From Istiophorus platypterus (lineage: Eukaryota; Chordata; Actinopteri; Istiophoriformes; Istiophoridae): a stretch of 64,000 bases of DNA. Of this stretch, positions 23,026 through 35,460 are shown one piece after another. The stretch covers positions 23,162,980-23,226,979 of the forward strand of contig CM029124.1 in the NCBI GenBank assembly GCA_016859345.1. Direction: 5' to 3'. The position numbers and the translations under genes were made by a program. Positions within the stretch are counted from its first letter, which is position 1. Each line of letters starts with the position of its first letter. The notes below the pieces were generated by a model. The model was not told the origin of the DNA. It saw only the letters and a list, made by a program, of their open reading frames with translations, and did not search any database.

Positions 23026-23086
<61 letters not shown>
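23026..23086. repeat. CA microsatellite
   Basis: A pure CA run of about 30 units. Confidence 0.97.
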
Positions 23087-23089
<3 letters not shown>

Positions 23090-23350
23090 TAACCTTTTCT
23101 GAGGCACCCAGCACCACTGGAACAGTCCTGTGAATTATTTCAATTCATAAAATTGCTCATGTCCAGATTTCAATAGCAGCACATTAGCTACAGTTTTATG
23201 CTTTATGTTTATTACAGGCCTGACATGATCTATAAATAACAAGTTAAGTGGGTGCGGGCACAGCTCTGTAATGCTAAAGGGATCTATCATTACAGCGGAC
23301 AATTGCTAATAGCCAGCCCTCTGGGTCAATCACTACAAATTACAGAAGCT
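23090..23350. promoter_or_regulatory. Candidate conserved non-coding element
   Basis: A compact island after the CA run: GTGAATTATTTCAATTCATA (an imperfect dyad), CATTAGCTACAGTTTTATGC, CTATAAATAACAAG, GATCTATCATTACAGCGGAC and GACAATTGCTAATAGCC. Many homeodomain-type cores and no coding frame. Confidence 0.45.
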
Positions 23351-26300
23351 CAGTTACATGCCATCATTTCTGGGCATCCAGCATGTGAGGTGTATGGCAG
23401 GAAGCCCTGAGATAACCACAGAGAGAGGGTTCGAAAAGCATAGTAAATGTCGGGGTGGGCATAATTTTATTCAGTTGTGTGACTGGTTCTGCATGTTAAT
23501 ATTTTTAAATACGCACTCTGAAACAAATTCATTTCTTGCTATTCCATCTAGATTTTTTTTTCAGACATTATACTGGAAAAGAGTGTCACTCCTTCCATTC
23601 GTGGTATGTTGCTTCAGTATCAGTCCACTTATAAAAACACTGAGAAGGTAGATATGGAGTTGATGAAAATGCCTCTAGGGTAAAGTGATGTTTGTGCTGT
23701 CTAAGAAAGAGTTGATCATTAATCTAAAAATTGCTATTAGTAGACTGCTGAATGAAAGATATAATCCCACAGTGAGAAAAAACACCACTACTGTGAAATG
23801 ATGAGAAATTTCAGTATAGACAGTATAAAATCAATATGATATACATTCACCTAAATGGGTACCAGAATTGTCTTTAGAAGATTTCTGGTATACCTAACTC
23901 ATTCATATCAGAACAGAACAAAACAGATCTACTTCCATTTTGGCAAATGTTTCAATCCACACTGACCCCTTTCATGATGAAGCAAGTTTTACTATGAATT
24001 TTACAGTTTATCAATTTTCTTTATATAGCATGGCGCTGGAGTAATAAAATAAATGTATCAATGTGGAAAGGCAATGCAGTTTTCCTCCTATATACTTATC
24101 ATGGAGCACATCTTAGGACTACTTTTGTCCATTGTCCATTGTCCATTGTCCATCTTTTATGAAGTTACTTACTCTGGTAAGGATGAGCTGTGCTGCTGGC
24201 AGGTCATCCAGTTTTGAGGACAGCAACTTGCGAGCAGATATACTACTCTTGTATGTGTTGAATTCCCAGTAACACTACTAGAGTATGTAAAGTGAAAACC
24301 CTAGTCCTTCAGAGAATAAGAGATATTTTAAGAGTATTTGAATTTTTAGAGGATTGGCAGTTTTTGCACTAAACATGAAAAGAAGGCTGTTGTTGTTCAA
24401 ATCCAGGTGACAGTTTGACACCCTATGAGTTATACCTTATGGTTGCAACCTTTGTCAGAATGATTCTGAAACTATGCTCCAAGCTGCAAAATACTGTACA
24501 GTTAACAGTTATATTAGTATGTTACAGTTTTTGTAGTTTTTTGAATGAAAAGCAGAAAAAAAAAAAAATTCCAGCTATCTGCTTTAATTGCAGCCGCACC
24601 TTTATTATATATATATACATAACTTGCAGACTCAATCCTCTTAATTTATCAATAGGATATTACTGAATAAAGAAAACTTTAGAAGTAAGTATTTGTATTA
24701 TAAACACATCAAATTAGCTTCCTGATTAAGTCATTTTTACCTAAAAGTCAATATTAACCTCAGTGTCTCATGGGGTATTTTTTGCAATGTTCCGTTAGAT
24801 GAAAGAATTGACAGATAAACAACCAAATCCTCTATCCAGCAGCATTTGGCCTCTAGCTCAAAGTAATTTTACGTCATGTTTATGATAATGATATTTATCA
24901 TTACATTCTGATACCATAAACCAGCAAAATGTTGTGGATTGGGATTGTCACACAAATCACTCTTCCATATTTTGACACAGTATGTTTATAATGAGCAGAT
25001 TATATGCTTTCCATTTTAGCTTCCTCTGTTTCTCTGCCATGCGACAGAACAAACACCTTTAATAAGGTCACAATCACAAAGGAGAGAGGGCCAAATCCAC
25101 TCCCACACATACACATATAAGACATCATTAAACACACAGCCACACATGTACATACATAGTCATGAATGTTATTATCAATGAAGCCACATATAGTGTCAGC
25201 TTATGTGTGAACATGAGTAACCATTAGACACACAAAAAGATATGCACACCTTTCAGATAAATTCCAACACTTAAAAAGGCCTTGCACTGATGAGATTTAT
25301 ACTGTATGGCTGAAGACCAGGCCAAGAATCAGTGGCTTCAAACAGAGATTCACCTCTCTGTCTCATGCCAGAAGCCTGCACTAAAAATGACTTAAATCAC
25401 ACACACAGGCAGTTTCACTGAAGGATTTCTCTGAGGTTAAAGTGCTGTGAAGACATTAGAACCAAAAGTGCCGGCAATCAGCCAGAGTGTAAGTGTGGCA
25501 AAACTGACCGGCAAAAAAAGTTATGCAATCTCAAACATGAAATTAAAGGTCTTTAAATATCAGCAGGGTACATTATAGTGAACAATCTTCCCTTAAAGAA
25601 AAATAGATAAGTATGGATATTTTAAACATTAAGTCAGGCAAAGGGGACTCCACCAACTTTGCACATCATAGTCCGTTTACAGGTCTGGGGAAGTCCTGCC
25701 TCTGTGGCTTCAGAGGCAGTGGAGTAAAATCCACTCCACTCAAGTGCTGTTACTTGAGTCACCGTCAGCTGGGTCCTAACACAATGTTTGAAAATGAAAA
25801 AAAACAAATAAATCAGAGACGTGGAGTTTAGATGAGCTTATCATACCTGTGTAGCCTGCTCCTCATCTCTGCTTGATGCTACAGCCTCGGTAAAAGTCAA
25901 AGCATTAGAGGCCAATATAGGCAACATAAACTGATCAAGGTTAACCCAAACTCTTGTAACTCGGACAGAAAATTATGTTTTGTACGTTAGATATCAAGCG
26001 TGTCACTAATACTTCCAACCATCATAGCCTTTCCTTTCACAATCCTGGCAACTTTGCTAAGAGGACATGACTTTTAAAATATATCCAGCAGTTGTTAAAA
26101 AATAAATAAATAAAACATTTTAAATCATCAATTGAGACGGTATTGCTGGAAAGAGTCTGCGTTCACTTTTGGTAGAGCTGAAGGACCAGTTTCCCCTGCT
26201 TTATTCTTTGTTCTAACCTGGGCTAAACTCATCTTGGCCCTTTATCTGTGCCAGACAAACAAAGAGTAAAGTAATTTTGATATTCTCACCTGACTTTGGG

Positions 26301-27133
26301 TAAGATCAAACTAGCATATAGAGAGCTGAAATCTTGACATTACCCCCAGGCTAGCTGCTGTTCCACTACCTTGTGTAAATCAATACTCTATCTTATTTTT
26401 TTTTTTCATCTATTTCTGCCACAAAATACGGGGTTTACTACACATATGTTAAGCTAAATATATGATATTCAATTTAATAGCATTCACCATTTAAACTTAA
26501 ACCTTCCATTTAGCAAAGTTAAACAACAATTAATTTATTAGCATTAAAAATACTACACCTCCCATGAATTTTTATTGGCACCACAAAAAATATGTCACTG
26601 TAATGGTTTGTTTACTTTTTTTCATGTGTGACCCCAAAACTCATAGTAATGATCTGATTGAGAAAATGGGTTTTCAGGGCCTGTACAGTTGCTATGCAAC
26701 TGTCACAACTACAATGTGTCTGCATAAGATCAAATAATAAGATCTAATCTAAAGGCTAATGCTCACATACAAATAAACATCATTATTGTATGCAGTTAAA
26801 AATATCTATTTTAGTAGGTCAATTCACCTCCAAGCACAGAATTGAGTCTTTACCAGTTTGAGAAGGTCAATTAATCCACTAGTAACAAGAAATTGCTGCC
26901 ATAACATTGGTAGTTTTTAAAATGAAACATTGTTTTATTCAGCAAATTTATGCAGACATTTAGAGTGACGCATATGACATACTGTTGAGTAGAGGCTGGA
27001 TTTAGCATATCATCTCTGTTACTATAAATGTCAATGTGGTTTTGAGTGAGATTTTCTTCATCTAGATGAGAACCCAGGAGTTATGGTACTACTTTGGCTC
27101 TCTGTTTCTCAAAACTTTAGGCTTGATATGGAT
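23351..27133. other. Intergenic, no gene seen
   Basis: AT-rich sequence with a small TTGTCCA heptamer tandem (about four units near 24125-24152), a poly-A at 24557-24569 and TA-rich tracts. The 25.0-25.5 kb part carries scattered CACA-rich sequence. No gene or clear mobile element. Confidence 0.55.
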
Positions 27134-27232
27134 GGTAAATGGACTTTACTTATATAGCACTTTTCTAGTCTTATCCACCACTCAAAGCACTTTACACTAC
27201 TGCCATATTGACTCATTCACACAGCAATGCTT
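27134..27232 (-). mobile_element. SINE 3'-tail fragment
   Basis: GGTAAATGGACTTTACTTATATAGCACTTTTCTAG followed by CCACTCAAAGCACTTTACAC is the reverse complement of the tail of the SINE at 30921-31150 (AGAAAAGCACTATATAAATACAGTCCATTTA). Only the 3' tail is present; the tRNA-like head is missing, as in 5'-truncated copies. Confidence 0.75.
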
Positions 27233-28800
27233 GTACTACCAGAAAATAGTTAGTAGTTAACAGATTTGCAACAAACAAAAGCTATTGCTTTTATTGTGTG
27301 TTGAGCCTTTATGCTGCTGTAAAGAACCGCTCAAAATGGAGGAAATGTTTCAAACCAGCAGCATTAAAATCAGACTGGGCTTTTTTTCTTATCATAAATC
27401 AGAGAGTTGACCAAAAAAGGGTGTGTGTATTACCATTTTTTAGCAGAGGTGATTTAATATACAGAGCAGAAAAATAGCAATATACAGATTGCTGTTGCAG
27501 AAAGCTGTTTAAGGCATTTCAGATGCAATTATATGGACATTTACCATGTCTAAGCGTAAAATAATACAACCAAAACAGTAGTGGGGCACATTGTTTCTCC
27601 AGTGCATCTCCCATTACAATTATATTGTGTGTTATTGCATTATCTGTTGTTTGTGGATGTGAATAAGGTGGGATGAGATGTTGCTTTGTGACTACCAGCA
27701 CTACCTGCTAAATTGCTTGTGAGAGCATCAGTAAAACTGAATTGATTCAAATTTTTATTGTGTTCGCTAGTATCGGATAATAGCTTTACTGGTGAGCTGA
27801 GGATTTTCTCAACAACAGCAGCAACAAGAAGCAACTCAGTTCATTCTGCTCTATTCTTTGAGGGATTCAAAAGGGAATACAGGGCTCCTCTTTCATATAC
27901 TTCTCCATATTTCACACTAACATCCTTATGAGTCTGTTTAATGACATCTTCCCTCTTGTTTTGATCCAAAAAATTTGATGTAATTAAATATGCATTAAGG
28001 CATGGCTGAATTTGTCACTGATTAAAAGGGCAACTGAGTTTTGTTTTACCCTGTGAAATAATTTAATTTCTTCTTTGAAAAGTTTTATAGTCAATTTGTT
28101 TCCAGCCTGTAGAAGTTACTTTCTGGATTCCTGCATTTTGCTTGTAATGGGTTTTCAGGATACACTGGGGCACTGGATGTGATTGGCATAGGAAAAAAAG
28201 CTGAAAAAATCCCAAAGATGCACTTTGTGACCGCATTCACCATTTAGCTAGTCAAGGTCATTCATGCAGCCTGATCGAAACACACACACACGCACGACAG
28301 ATTACTTCTGTGGATATGACTGAAATAACAGTTCAACCACAGTTGGTCTTCCTCAGGTGAAAGTGAAGGAGTAAACCAGCCTGTATTTAATACTTTAGTA
28401 TAATACTGAGAGGGGCCATTGTACCTGCATGGTGAGTAATAGTGCTACAAACACCTGAAATGCATTTCACTGATAACAGTGACATGTTTTTACATACAGT
28501 AAGCTACATATTAATTGGCTGACTAGAATGTGGTATTGCTATATCTCCGGTATTGCTACTTTTACATCTGACGACTTCTCTACCCTTGATGAGCAATCAC
28601 AAACATTATACTGTAGCACACTTTCAAATACCTTTGCTACTCATTAAGAGAGCATAAGAAATTTTACCGTTAAACTCATCTGAAACTTGTTTCCATTAAT
28701 AAAGTTTACAGTACCAATGGTGTCTCCTAACTCTAAATCTCCTCCAAAGCCCCCATGTACTGTTTTATAAGCTGTAATGTGAGTTGTCCCTTATGAAATG
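27233..28800. other. Intergenic, no gene seen
   Basis: No coding pattern. AT-rich with scattered homopolymer runs. A short CACACACACGCACG tract lies near 28280-28296. Confidence 0.55.
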
Positions 28801-28929
28801 ATTCTTAAAGTTGCAGTGATTCCTAATGTCAGATTGTCCCATCCACTCCCCAAAAAGCACTTCACTTTAACTAGTGCAATTGTACTCTTTTGTCTTTTTC
28901 AAGACATTTTTTTTTTTTTTTTAAATTGC

Positions 28930-29790
28930 GTTGAGGCCATTAAGAGAAAAAGCACCAATCAGCCTCTACGGTCATTCGTCTTTATCAAACACATGGGACC
29001 TCAAACAAAAACCTACTCAGGTTGTAAATGGTTGAAATGTCAATTAGGGGAAAAAAATCATCATTAGGTTTATTACTCAAATGAACAGTTCCTCTCAACC
29101 ATTTAAATCATCATTGGTGTTCAGTGTTAAAAGGGAGCAGATTTTTTTCCTTTTCCTTTTCTTTCAGTCTTAATAGTCAGACACATCTCCCTTTGGACTC
29201 TGACAGAGTGATTTTGGAGGTATTATATTCATGAGGGGTTCCAGTAATTGGATTAAATTGGTTCCAGAATGTAGCAATTTATATTATAATATCCCATTAC
29301 TTCTAATACTGTTCTTAATTAATTAGCCTGATTTTTTTGGTCCGTGTTCCTGATAAGTTAAGTTGGCTCAGGAGGAGATCTGTCCCACGGTGGCGTCTCA
29401 CGGAGCCACATCAGTCACATACACCTGGACACAATGCACAAGGTTGAGGAAAATCCTACAGCTTACTACTGAGAAAATGACCTTTGCCTTTATTGAAATG
29501 GAGGAAGAGGAGGAGGATTTGGAAGCAGATTTGGACAACTGTGATGGGGGATGTAAACTGATTTATATCTCAGACAAAAACACAAGCTTTGTGTGTATGC
29601 CTGTGTGCGGTTATGCCGACAGGCCTCAACTGAGCAAAGTTCAATATCATCACCTGTCACTGTTGCAGCGTTTGTCTGATTTAGCTTTAATATGAGAAAG
29701 CAATTCTCCTTTGAATATAACAAATTAATATCATTTTGAAACAATTTCCATATGCAAATATGATTTAATCAAGTAAATTAAACTCTCAAA
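28930..29790. promoter_or_regulatory. Candidate conserved non-coding element cluster
   Basis: Several blocks of complex sequence, including ATCATCATTAGGTTTATTAC at 29056, TTTAAATCATCATTGGTGTT at 29103, TAATTGGATTAAATTGG near 29245 and TTAATTAATTAGCCTGA near 29314, with an exact TATGCAAATA at 29751-29760. A plus-strand 110-codon frame at 29363-29695 has an acidic run (EMEEEEEDLEADLD) but no recognised domain or splice context, so I do not call it a gene. Confidence 0.4.
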
Positions 29791-29850
29791 CGCGATGCCT
29801 GAGGGCTAAAAGTGAGCTGTGTGTGTGGGTGGGTAAAAAAGAGAGTGAGA

Positions 29851-29860
29851 CTGTGTGTGT

Positions 29861-29946
<86 letters not shown>

Positions 29947-29962
29947 ACATGTGTGTGTGTCC
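29851..29962. repeat. GT microsatellite
   Basis: One of the two longest GT runs, with only small interruptions (TATG at about 29864, GCACAT at 29945). Flanking open frames are Thr-His or Cys-Val repeats created by it. Confidence 0.97.
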
Positions 29963-29969
29963 ATGCATG

Positions 29970-30920
29970 TGAGTCTGAGCCTGTTGTAAAGTACCTTCCT
30001 CACTGCATGTGTGTATATATATATATGTATAGTCCAAAGTTTAACACTGACAGTTTTCAAGTGAACTGGTTAAAGCTTATGGCTTAGGTGTAAACAAGCT
30101 TCTAAATAACCTAGTTAAATAAATATGATAATTTGTGCACAATCATAATTCCTTGATAACTGTAATGCCTGATGATTTGTAGCTTATTCCTCAGTCAAGC
30201 CTTTATAACAAGCTGCCACTTAACTCACAAACAATATTCAAAATTTGATAGATTGCAGCAGCATCAACAACAAGAATAACTAGAATAAAAGAAGACAGGG
30301 GGATTTAAAAATGTATGCTTCTCATCCCTTGCAGTCTTTCTGTTTCTAATACTTGCATGCCCTAATATTTCATTTCTTGTAACAATAACACAGGGCTACT
30401 GTAACCCAGACCTTTAACCTCCTTATTAGTTTCTTGAAATTTCTGGAGATTGACAGCTAACAATTTATTTATTTATAATTATTTCTACTCCTTTTCCATA
30501 AAGACACCCATTTCCTAAATAACTTCGATGGAATTTAATTATGTACATTTTCTCAAGTACTGTACTTAACTGCAGTTTTGAGGTACTTGTACTTTGAATA
30601 TATCAATGTTTCTCCATAGGTTATGTTAGCCGGTTATGTTACCTGAGACCATGACTGTGCTCCAATCATGGACATTGCTCCACAATGTTGCCACTGTTTC
30701 CTCTCTTTTAAACATTACCATTGAATGTGATTTTGGTGCATGATTGATGGATGTGCAATCTAATCTAATCTCTTAAGGAGCAGCTTTAACTACATGGACA
30801 GTAAAAAAAGAGTACTGCAATAAATAATTTTAAAAGTTTTAGTCTTCAAATGGCAAATTAAATGTCAGATGTTCTGGCTCCATTGGTCTTTTAATAGTCA
30901 GAATCTTTATTTGAGTTTTG
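29970..30920. other. Intergenic with one short dispersed-repeat fragment
   Basis: Mostly AT-rich with no gene. The only recognisable part is the fragment at 30543-30597. Confidence 0.5.
30543..30597 (+). mobile_element. Fragment of a common fish dispersed repeat
   Basis: CTCAAGTACTGTACTTAACT and GAGGTACTTGTACTTTGAAT match the core of a widespread teleost non-autonomous DNA repeat whose consensus I recall as tandem CTCAAGTACTGTACTTAAG and GTACTTGTACTTTACTTGAG words. Only about 55 bases survive. Confidence 0.6.
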
Positions 30921-31150
30921 AGGTTGTGGCTCAGGTGTTAGAGTGGTTGCCCACCAACCGGAAGGGTGGTAATCGATCCCCAGCCCCTCCTCCAGTCCCT
31001 CATATTGAAATGTCAAAATGTCTTTGGGCAAGATACTGAGCCATGCAAGTTGCCCCTGATGTGTGTGTCATCAGTGTGTGAATATGACAGTAGTGTGGAC
31101 AAAATGTCTCCAAAAGACTAGAAAAGCACTATATAAATACAGTCCATTTA
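30921..31150 (+). mobile_element. tRNA-like SINE, near full length
   Basis: The head TGTGGCTCAGGTGTTAGAGTGG resembles a polymerase III A box, and GGTGGTAATCGATCCCC about 35 bases on resembles a B box. A unique middle (GTCTTTGGGCAAGATACTGAG) follows, then a tail ending AGAAAAGCACTATATAAATACAGTCCATTTA. This organisation and sequence match a SINE type abundant in teleosts. The tail recurs alone on the opposite strand at 27134 and in part at 44848. It is non-coding and depends on a partner LINE for movement. Confidence 0.8.
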
Positions 31151-31824
31151 ACATCTGAAAATGAGTTCATGTGTGGGGTTCACCTTTACAGGTTTTGACT
31201 TAAGATTGATTTCTTGCTCTTACAACAATTCAACATGAATTTTAAACCAGCTTCAAAGAACCAGAAAAATTCAGGTCAAATCATCAGCACTCTAATCTGG
31301 ATGGCCCAGAAAGCCAAAACAACAAGCAAGACAATGTAAGTTAAAAAGCTCCATAGCTTATAGGGGAAGTGCTTGGTTGGTGATAAGTCTTTCTCATAAT
31401 ATTTATGCCATTTTAGCTTTCTTACAGTCACATATCTTTATTGTGACTGGTTCCCCAAGTTCTTGTTAGGAGCCACTCCATAAAGCTTAAAGATTTCTGC
31501 ATTATGTCTCCATGTTATTGTCCTTTTATGTGTTGATAACAGACATACAGTTATCACTTCTGTAGTGAGTTAACCACTTGTATAGTTAATCACTACAGAA
31601 ATGAACTCTCAGTGGATTCAGAGTTTAGATGCCCATAAGTTTATATGATATTGTCTGTGTCACAGAGTTGCTGTCCAGTGAGAGATTTCCTTCCTTTGAT
31701 GTGATATTGTATTAGTTACTGGCTAATAGATTTATATTTAATCTCTTCCCCTGGCTTGCAGCAATGGACTCAGACACAGTCATATTTTTCACCAAACTTG
31801 TCATACCTTGCAATGAATAATTTG
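31151..31824. other. Intergenic, one small inverted repeat
   Basis: No gene. TTCTGTAGTGA (31558-31568) and its complement TCACTACAGAA (31590-31600) form an 11-bp inverted repeat. Confidence 0.55.
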
Positions 31825-32105
31825 GAGCTATTCTTGGGGCCAGCGCTATCACTCTTCGACCGGATACAGTAGTGTGAGACACACAGGCCATGAGGCGTCA
31901 AAGCCAATCACCCCTGCTTTCATAGCTCCCATCTTGCCGCTGTTGCAGCATCCATTTGCAAGTTGTTGTGTTTCAGTTGGGACTGTGGAAATGCGCACAT
32001 GGGAACAAGTCAATAATGTGACCTTGATAACAAATGGTGGTATCAAAGGGCAATGTGGAGGTGTTTGTCTAACATAATCCACCATTTCCAATTATGACCC
32101 AGGTA
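31825..32105. promoter_or_regulatory. Candidate conserved non-coding element
   Basis: Complex GC-balanced sequence (GGGCCAGCGCTATCACTC, CATGAGGCGTCAAAGCCAATC, CATCTTGCCGCTGTTGCAGC, GTGACCTTGATAACAAATGG) ending about 45 bases before a Tc1-like insertion. Open frames occur on both strands but no domain is visible. Confidence 0.35.
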
Positions 32106-32150
32106 AGTTTTAAGTAGGCTAGACCAGTGCTCTGTGAATTGTGACATAAA

Positions 32151-32938
32151 CTCACAAGGCACTTTATTAGGAACACTAGACTAACAATGAGTAGGGCCAA
32201 ACATCACAAAGCTGTCCTACTGGATTCAGATCTGGTGACTGGGGAGGCCTCTGAAGTTCACTGAACTCATCGTCATGTTCATGAAACCAGCTTGAGACGA
32301 CTTCTGCTTTGTGAAATGGAGCATTGTCCTGCTGGAAATAGCCATTAGAAGATGGGGATTGTGGCCATGAAGTGATGCACATGGTCAGCAACAACACCCA
32401 GACAGACTGTGGCATTCAATGATTGATTGGTACCGAGGCACCCACAGTGTGTCAAGAAAACATTCCCCACACCTGGCCTGTTGAAAAAAAGGAGGCTGGG
32501 TCCATGGATTCATACTGATGACAGCAAATTCTGATCCAATCATCTGCTGCCTCAGCAAAAATCCAGACTCATGAGATCAGGCTACATTTACCCCTCTCAT
32601 CAACAAGGATATTCTGTCTGCAGAGCTGCCTCTCACTGGATGTTTTTTTGTTTTTCGCACCCATTCTGACAGAATCCAAGAGACTGTTGTATTTGAAAAT
32701 CCCATGAGATCATCACTTTCAGAAACACTCAAACCAGCCTATCTGGTGCCATCAATCATGCCATGGTCACGGAGAACACGTTTTTTCCCCATTCTGATGT
32801 CTGATATGAACATTAACTGGGGATCCTGGCCTGTATCCTTGATTTATATATTGTACTGCTGCCACATGATTGGCTGATTGCAGGGATAAGCAGGTGTACA
32901 GGTGTACAGGTGTTTCTAAAAAAGTGCTTGTAGATGTA
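32151..32938 (-). mobile_element. Tc1-like transposon, internally deleted
   Basis: Both ends carry the family's inverted repeat: GGCACTTTATTAGGAACAC at 32158 and its degenerate complement TGTTTCTAAAAAAGTGCTTG at about 32911-32930. Between them the minus strand follows the element's transposase gene in order, but with at least two deletions: the transposase C-terminus (after 32185, close to the 3' inverted repeat) and a central block near 32592, where the sequence jumps from ACATTTACCC to CTCTCATCAACAAGG. At 788 bases it is about half the length of intact relatives. A second copy of the same family lies at 40181-42692. Confidence 0.9.
32176..32415 (-). pseudogene. Tc1-like transposase C-terminal fragment
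   Basis: The minus-strand frame reads SSNGYFQQDNAPFHKAEVV, then WFHEHDDEFSELQRPPQSP, then DLNPVGQLCDVW. The second catalytic Asp (QQDNAP) is kept. In the DLNPxEHLWD block the catalytic Glu of the DDE triad is Gly (VGQLCD), so the enzyme would be inactive regardless of its deletions. Upstream homology continues to about 32590 in broken frames. The nominal Met is internal to the gene. Confidence 0.9.
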
Positions 32939-33719
32939 TGTTTTATATATATATTAAGAAAAGTCCTACATAAATAAAGTTATTATTTGTATGTTTTTGT
33001 TGAAACATTTATGTTCTAAACTTCTCAGTAATATTTCATCAGTGATGAGGAAAAACTGGTGACGAAACACAGACATCTGTTTTGATTTTTGACTTTTGAT
33101 TTGCATAACATAAGATTTGCTGCATGCAAAATTCATTTAGTGAACCATGCAAGGCTTTATCTTAAGTGCCTTTTTATATAACAAATCAATAAATTTCATC
33201 ACACACTCTGTGTCTTGATCAAAGAAAGAATACTCCATATAGCACCAAATAGACCACAAAAAAGAAAATCTTTATCACGGACATATCCTCCCCCCTAGTG
33301 CCCTGCAATTATAAAATTAAGAGACCTTTTTAAGCAATTTGGACTGGTACAGTAAAGGCAGAAGAATTTGAGAACCCTCAGTGCAGTAGGGAACCCTTTT
33401 GAATTTTCTTATATAACACTAAAATGGTCTTTTATCATATATAGCCCTATTAGTGTGTGGTTTCAGCAGTTTCCCTTGGCAGATTGTTTTTAAGGTGCTT
33501 ATTTCAAGATCCAAATGAACAATGCCCACTAGGTGCACTAACACTAGAGAGGAAGAATCAGAGATACAGGGAGACAGATAGCGTGATACAGGAAAAAAAG
33601 TGATCACAATCAGGTGAAAGGGATTTAAAAACAACAACAATATGATGCCTATTCATTGGCCACCTAAGTGAAGAGGGCAGCAAGGAAGAAAAAAAATACC
33701 TAAGCTACACATGACTGTT
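32939..33719. other. Intergenic, no gene seen
   Basis: AT-rich. The word CCCCCCTAGTGCCCTGCA at 33290-33307 resembles a reverse-oriented CTCF core but with mismatches; too weak to call. Confidence 0.5.
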
Positions 33720-34240
33720 TGAACTGCTTGCCAGTGCCTAGGAGAAGCTTATCTATTGTCACGGTAATGAGCAGCAGGAATGTAATTCGACATTACATGA
33801 GGTCGGACACTGGCAGCTTACTGGTGTGACACATCCATGACATGCTTCGAATTAACATGCAATGGTGTCAATTAAAAGCATGAAATGCACTTACAGGAAG
33901 CTTGAATGTTTTCCCCGTGCCTGAAACAGGCCGAGACAAAGTGACTGAGGATGTATGATGGGTTTCTATCACACTCTTTACATGAAGTGTATGCCAAAGT
34001 GACAATCAGCTCCATGTGTAAATTCTTCCCAGGTGATGATCGAGGTGGACAGAGACACATTACATGATTTCCTCTAGAAATGTAACAGAGTGAGGTATTA
34101 ATGAAAAAATACTTTTCTATCCATGGTCTCAGACAGAAGAGCTTCACCTCTGGTGTGATTACAGCCACCTACTAGTTTCCTGCCAGGAAAGGAAATAATT
34201 TTGAATATAAGAGCACACGCATTTGCTCAGCCTTCCCTCA
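33720..34240. promoter_or_regulatory. Candidate conserved non-coding element cluster
   Basis: Complex sequence with GTCACGGTAATGAGCAGC, TACATGAGGTCGGACACTGG, CGAATTAACATGCAATGG and CCAATATTTCACCGGCACC. No simple repeats and no credible exon; the minus-strand 98-codon frame at 33872-34168 has no domain. Confidence 0.4.
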
Positions 34241-34514
34241 CCAATATTTCACCGGCACCTTGTGAGGGCAGATTTGCTCTTTTTTCACACTAAACAGCAG
34301 TGGTGTTTGTACAGTGATATTCTATTTTTTGCACAACCCGTTGTTGCTGTCTTTGTGTATCAGCTCACATCTTGGACTCACATGAGTGTATGTGGAATCA
34401 TGTCTCAGTTTGACATACTGAAAAAAAAAACAAAAGATGAAGGCAGTTCAAGGGATGATAATGACGGGCAGACAAGGAGGCAAAATGCTTGCATGGGAAA
34501 GAGAATGAAAGTGT

Positions 34515-34604
34515 GTGTAAGATGGTGTGTGTGTGTGTGTGTGTGTGTCTGTGTGTGGGTGTGTGTGTTTGTGAGTGTGTGTGTTTCTGTGTGTCTGTTT
34601 GACC
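34515..34604. repeat. Imperfect GT microsatellite
   Basis: GT run with TCTG, GGGT and TTTG interruptions over about 90 bases. Confidence 0.9.
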
Positions 34605-34930
34605 CCTACGCTACTGTCTCACGCCATCTCAACTAATGCTGCTCATCGTTGGCGGTGTAATAACAATATCACTCATCTGACATCCTCGGCTTACTTGGCT
34701 TCTCCCGCCGCCACCACCCCCTTGCTCCACATTTATCATATTCATTTGATATTCAGAAACAAATGTAGCAGAAAGAGAATAATGCACCTCCCGTATGCGG
34801 CGTTCATCACAGATACATTTACATGGGGGTTTTCCTTCATGGTTTCAAATGGAGCACTGTTCACTAGCGTTCCTCACATTTGTTGAGAAAGGGGGGCTTA
34901 CTCATTGGTAGCGATAATGTGAAGCGCTAT
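34605..34930. promoter_or_regulatory. Candidate conserved non-coding element
   Basis: CATCGTTGGCGGTGTAATAAC, CCGTATGCGGCGTTCATC and GGTAGCGATAATGTGAAGCG give an unusually CpG-containing, repeat-free block for this region. No coding frame is supported. Confidence 0.35.
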
Positions 34931-34959
34931 CAGTGAGCAATGATAAATGGGTCAATCTA

Positions 34960-35460
34960 TCCATCTATGCTGTCACATTTATAAAAGAAATTTGGCCTTT
35001 GTCAAAGGAATCAAGCACGGAGCTGTAATACCCATAACACATATCTGTCAAGTCTAACTTGAGACGTATTAAAACTCTATACTGAATACTGTATACCTGA
35101 GTGAATAATATTTCACCCATGATAATGCAGCAAATATCTACTGAAAAAAAAATCTGCATTTTCTCTGCCTCAGCTGCAGAGGATGGCAGAGGAGGTGGGC
35201 TACTGATCATATTCAATCTGGAGGCGATCATGTAAATAGCCCTCCATCTTGGGAAGGCGATATGCAAAGCAGCCCATCTCCCCTGTGTCAGGATCAGATT
35301 AATGGAAACCTAAAAGTGGGAATTACGGCCCTTATCCAGCACAGTGTTCTGGGGAGGGGCCAGTATACAGGCCCTGGGGGAATCTGCGTGGTTCAAAGCC
35401 CATTCCTCTGGTTAAGGAACTCGCTAAGATCCATGCACCGAGGTGAAGGGTAATTTCCTT
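34960..35460. promoter_or_regulatory. Candidate conserved non-coding element cluster
   Basis: Blocks around 34985-35060, 35160-35290 and 35285-35460 (GGATCAGATTAATGGAAACC, GGGAATTACGGCCC, GAGGGGCCAGTATACAGGCC) look enhancer-like. The 35.29-35.46 kb block is the strongest. Confidence 0.4.

Noticed and set aside
24125..24152. Four tandem TTGTCCA heptamers as a CRISPR-like array
   Set aside because: No spacers, far too short, and the genome is clearly vertebrate. A simple tandem repeat.
29363..29695. 110-codon plus-strand frame with an acidic run
   Set aside because: No recognisable family or exon context, and it lies in an enhancer-like region.
29786..30087. Overlapping open frames on both strands in a GT array
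   Set aside because: They encode only Cys-Val or Thr-His dipeptide repeats created by the microsatellite.
30921..30990. A tRNA gene
   Set aside because: A- and B-box-like words are present but the sequence cannot form a full cloverleaf and continues into a SINE body and tail.
33290..33307. CTCF site
   Set aside because: The CCCCCCTAGTG core fits in part but lacks the GCGCC and TGG edges; not strong enough to list.
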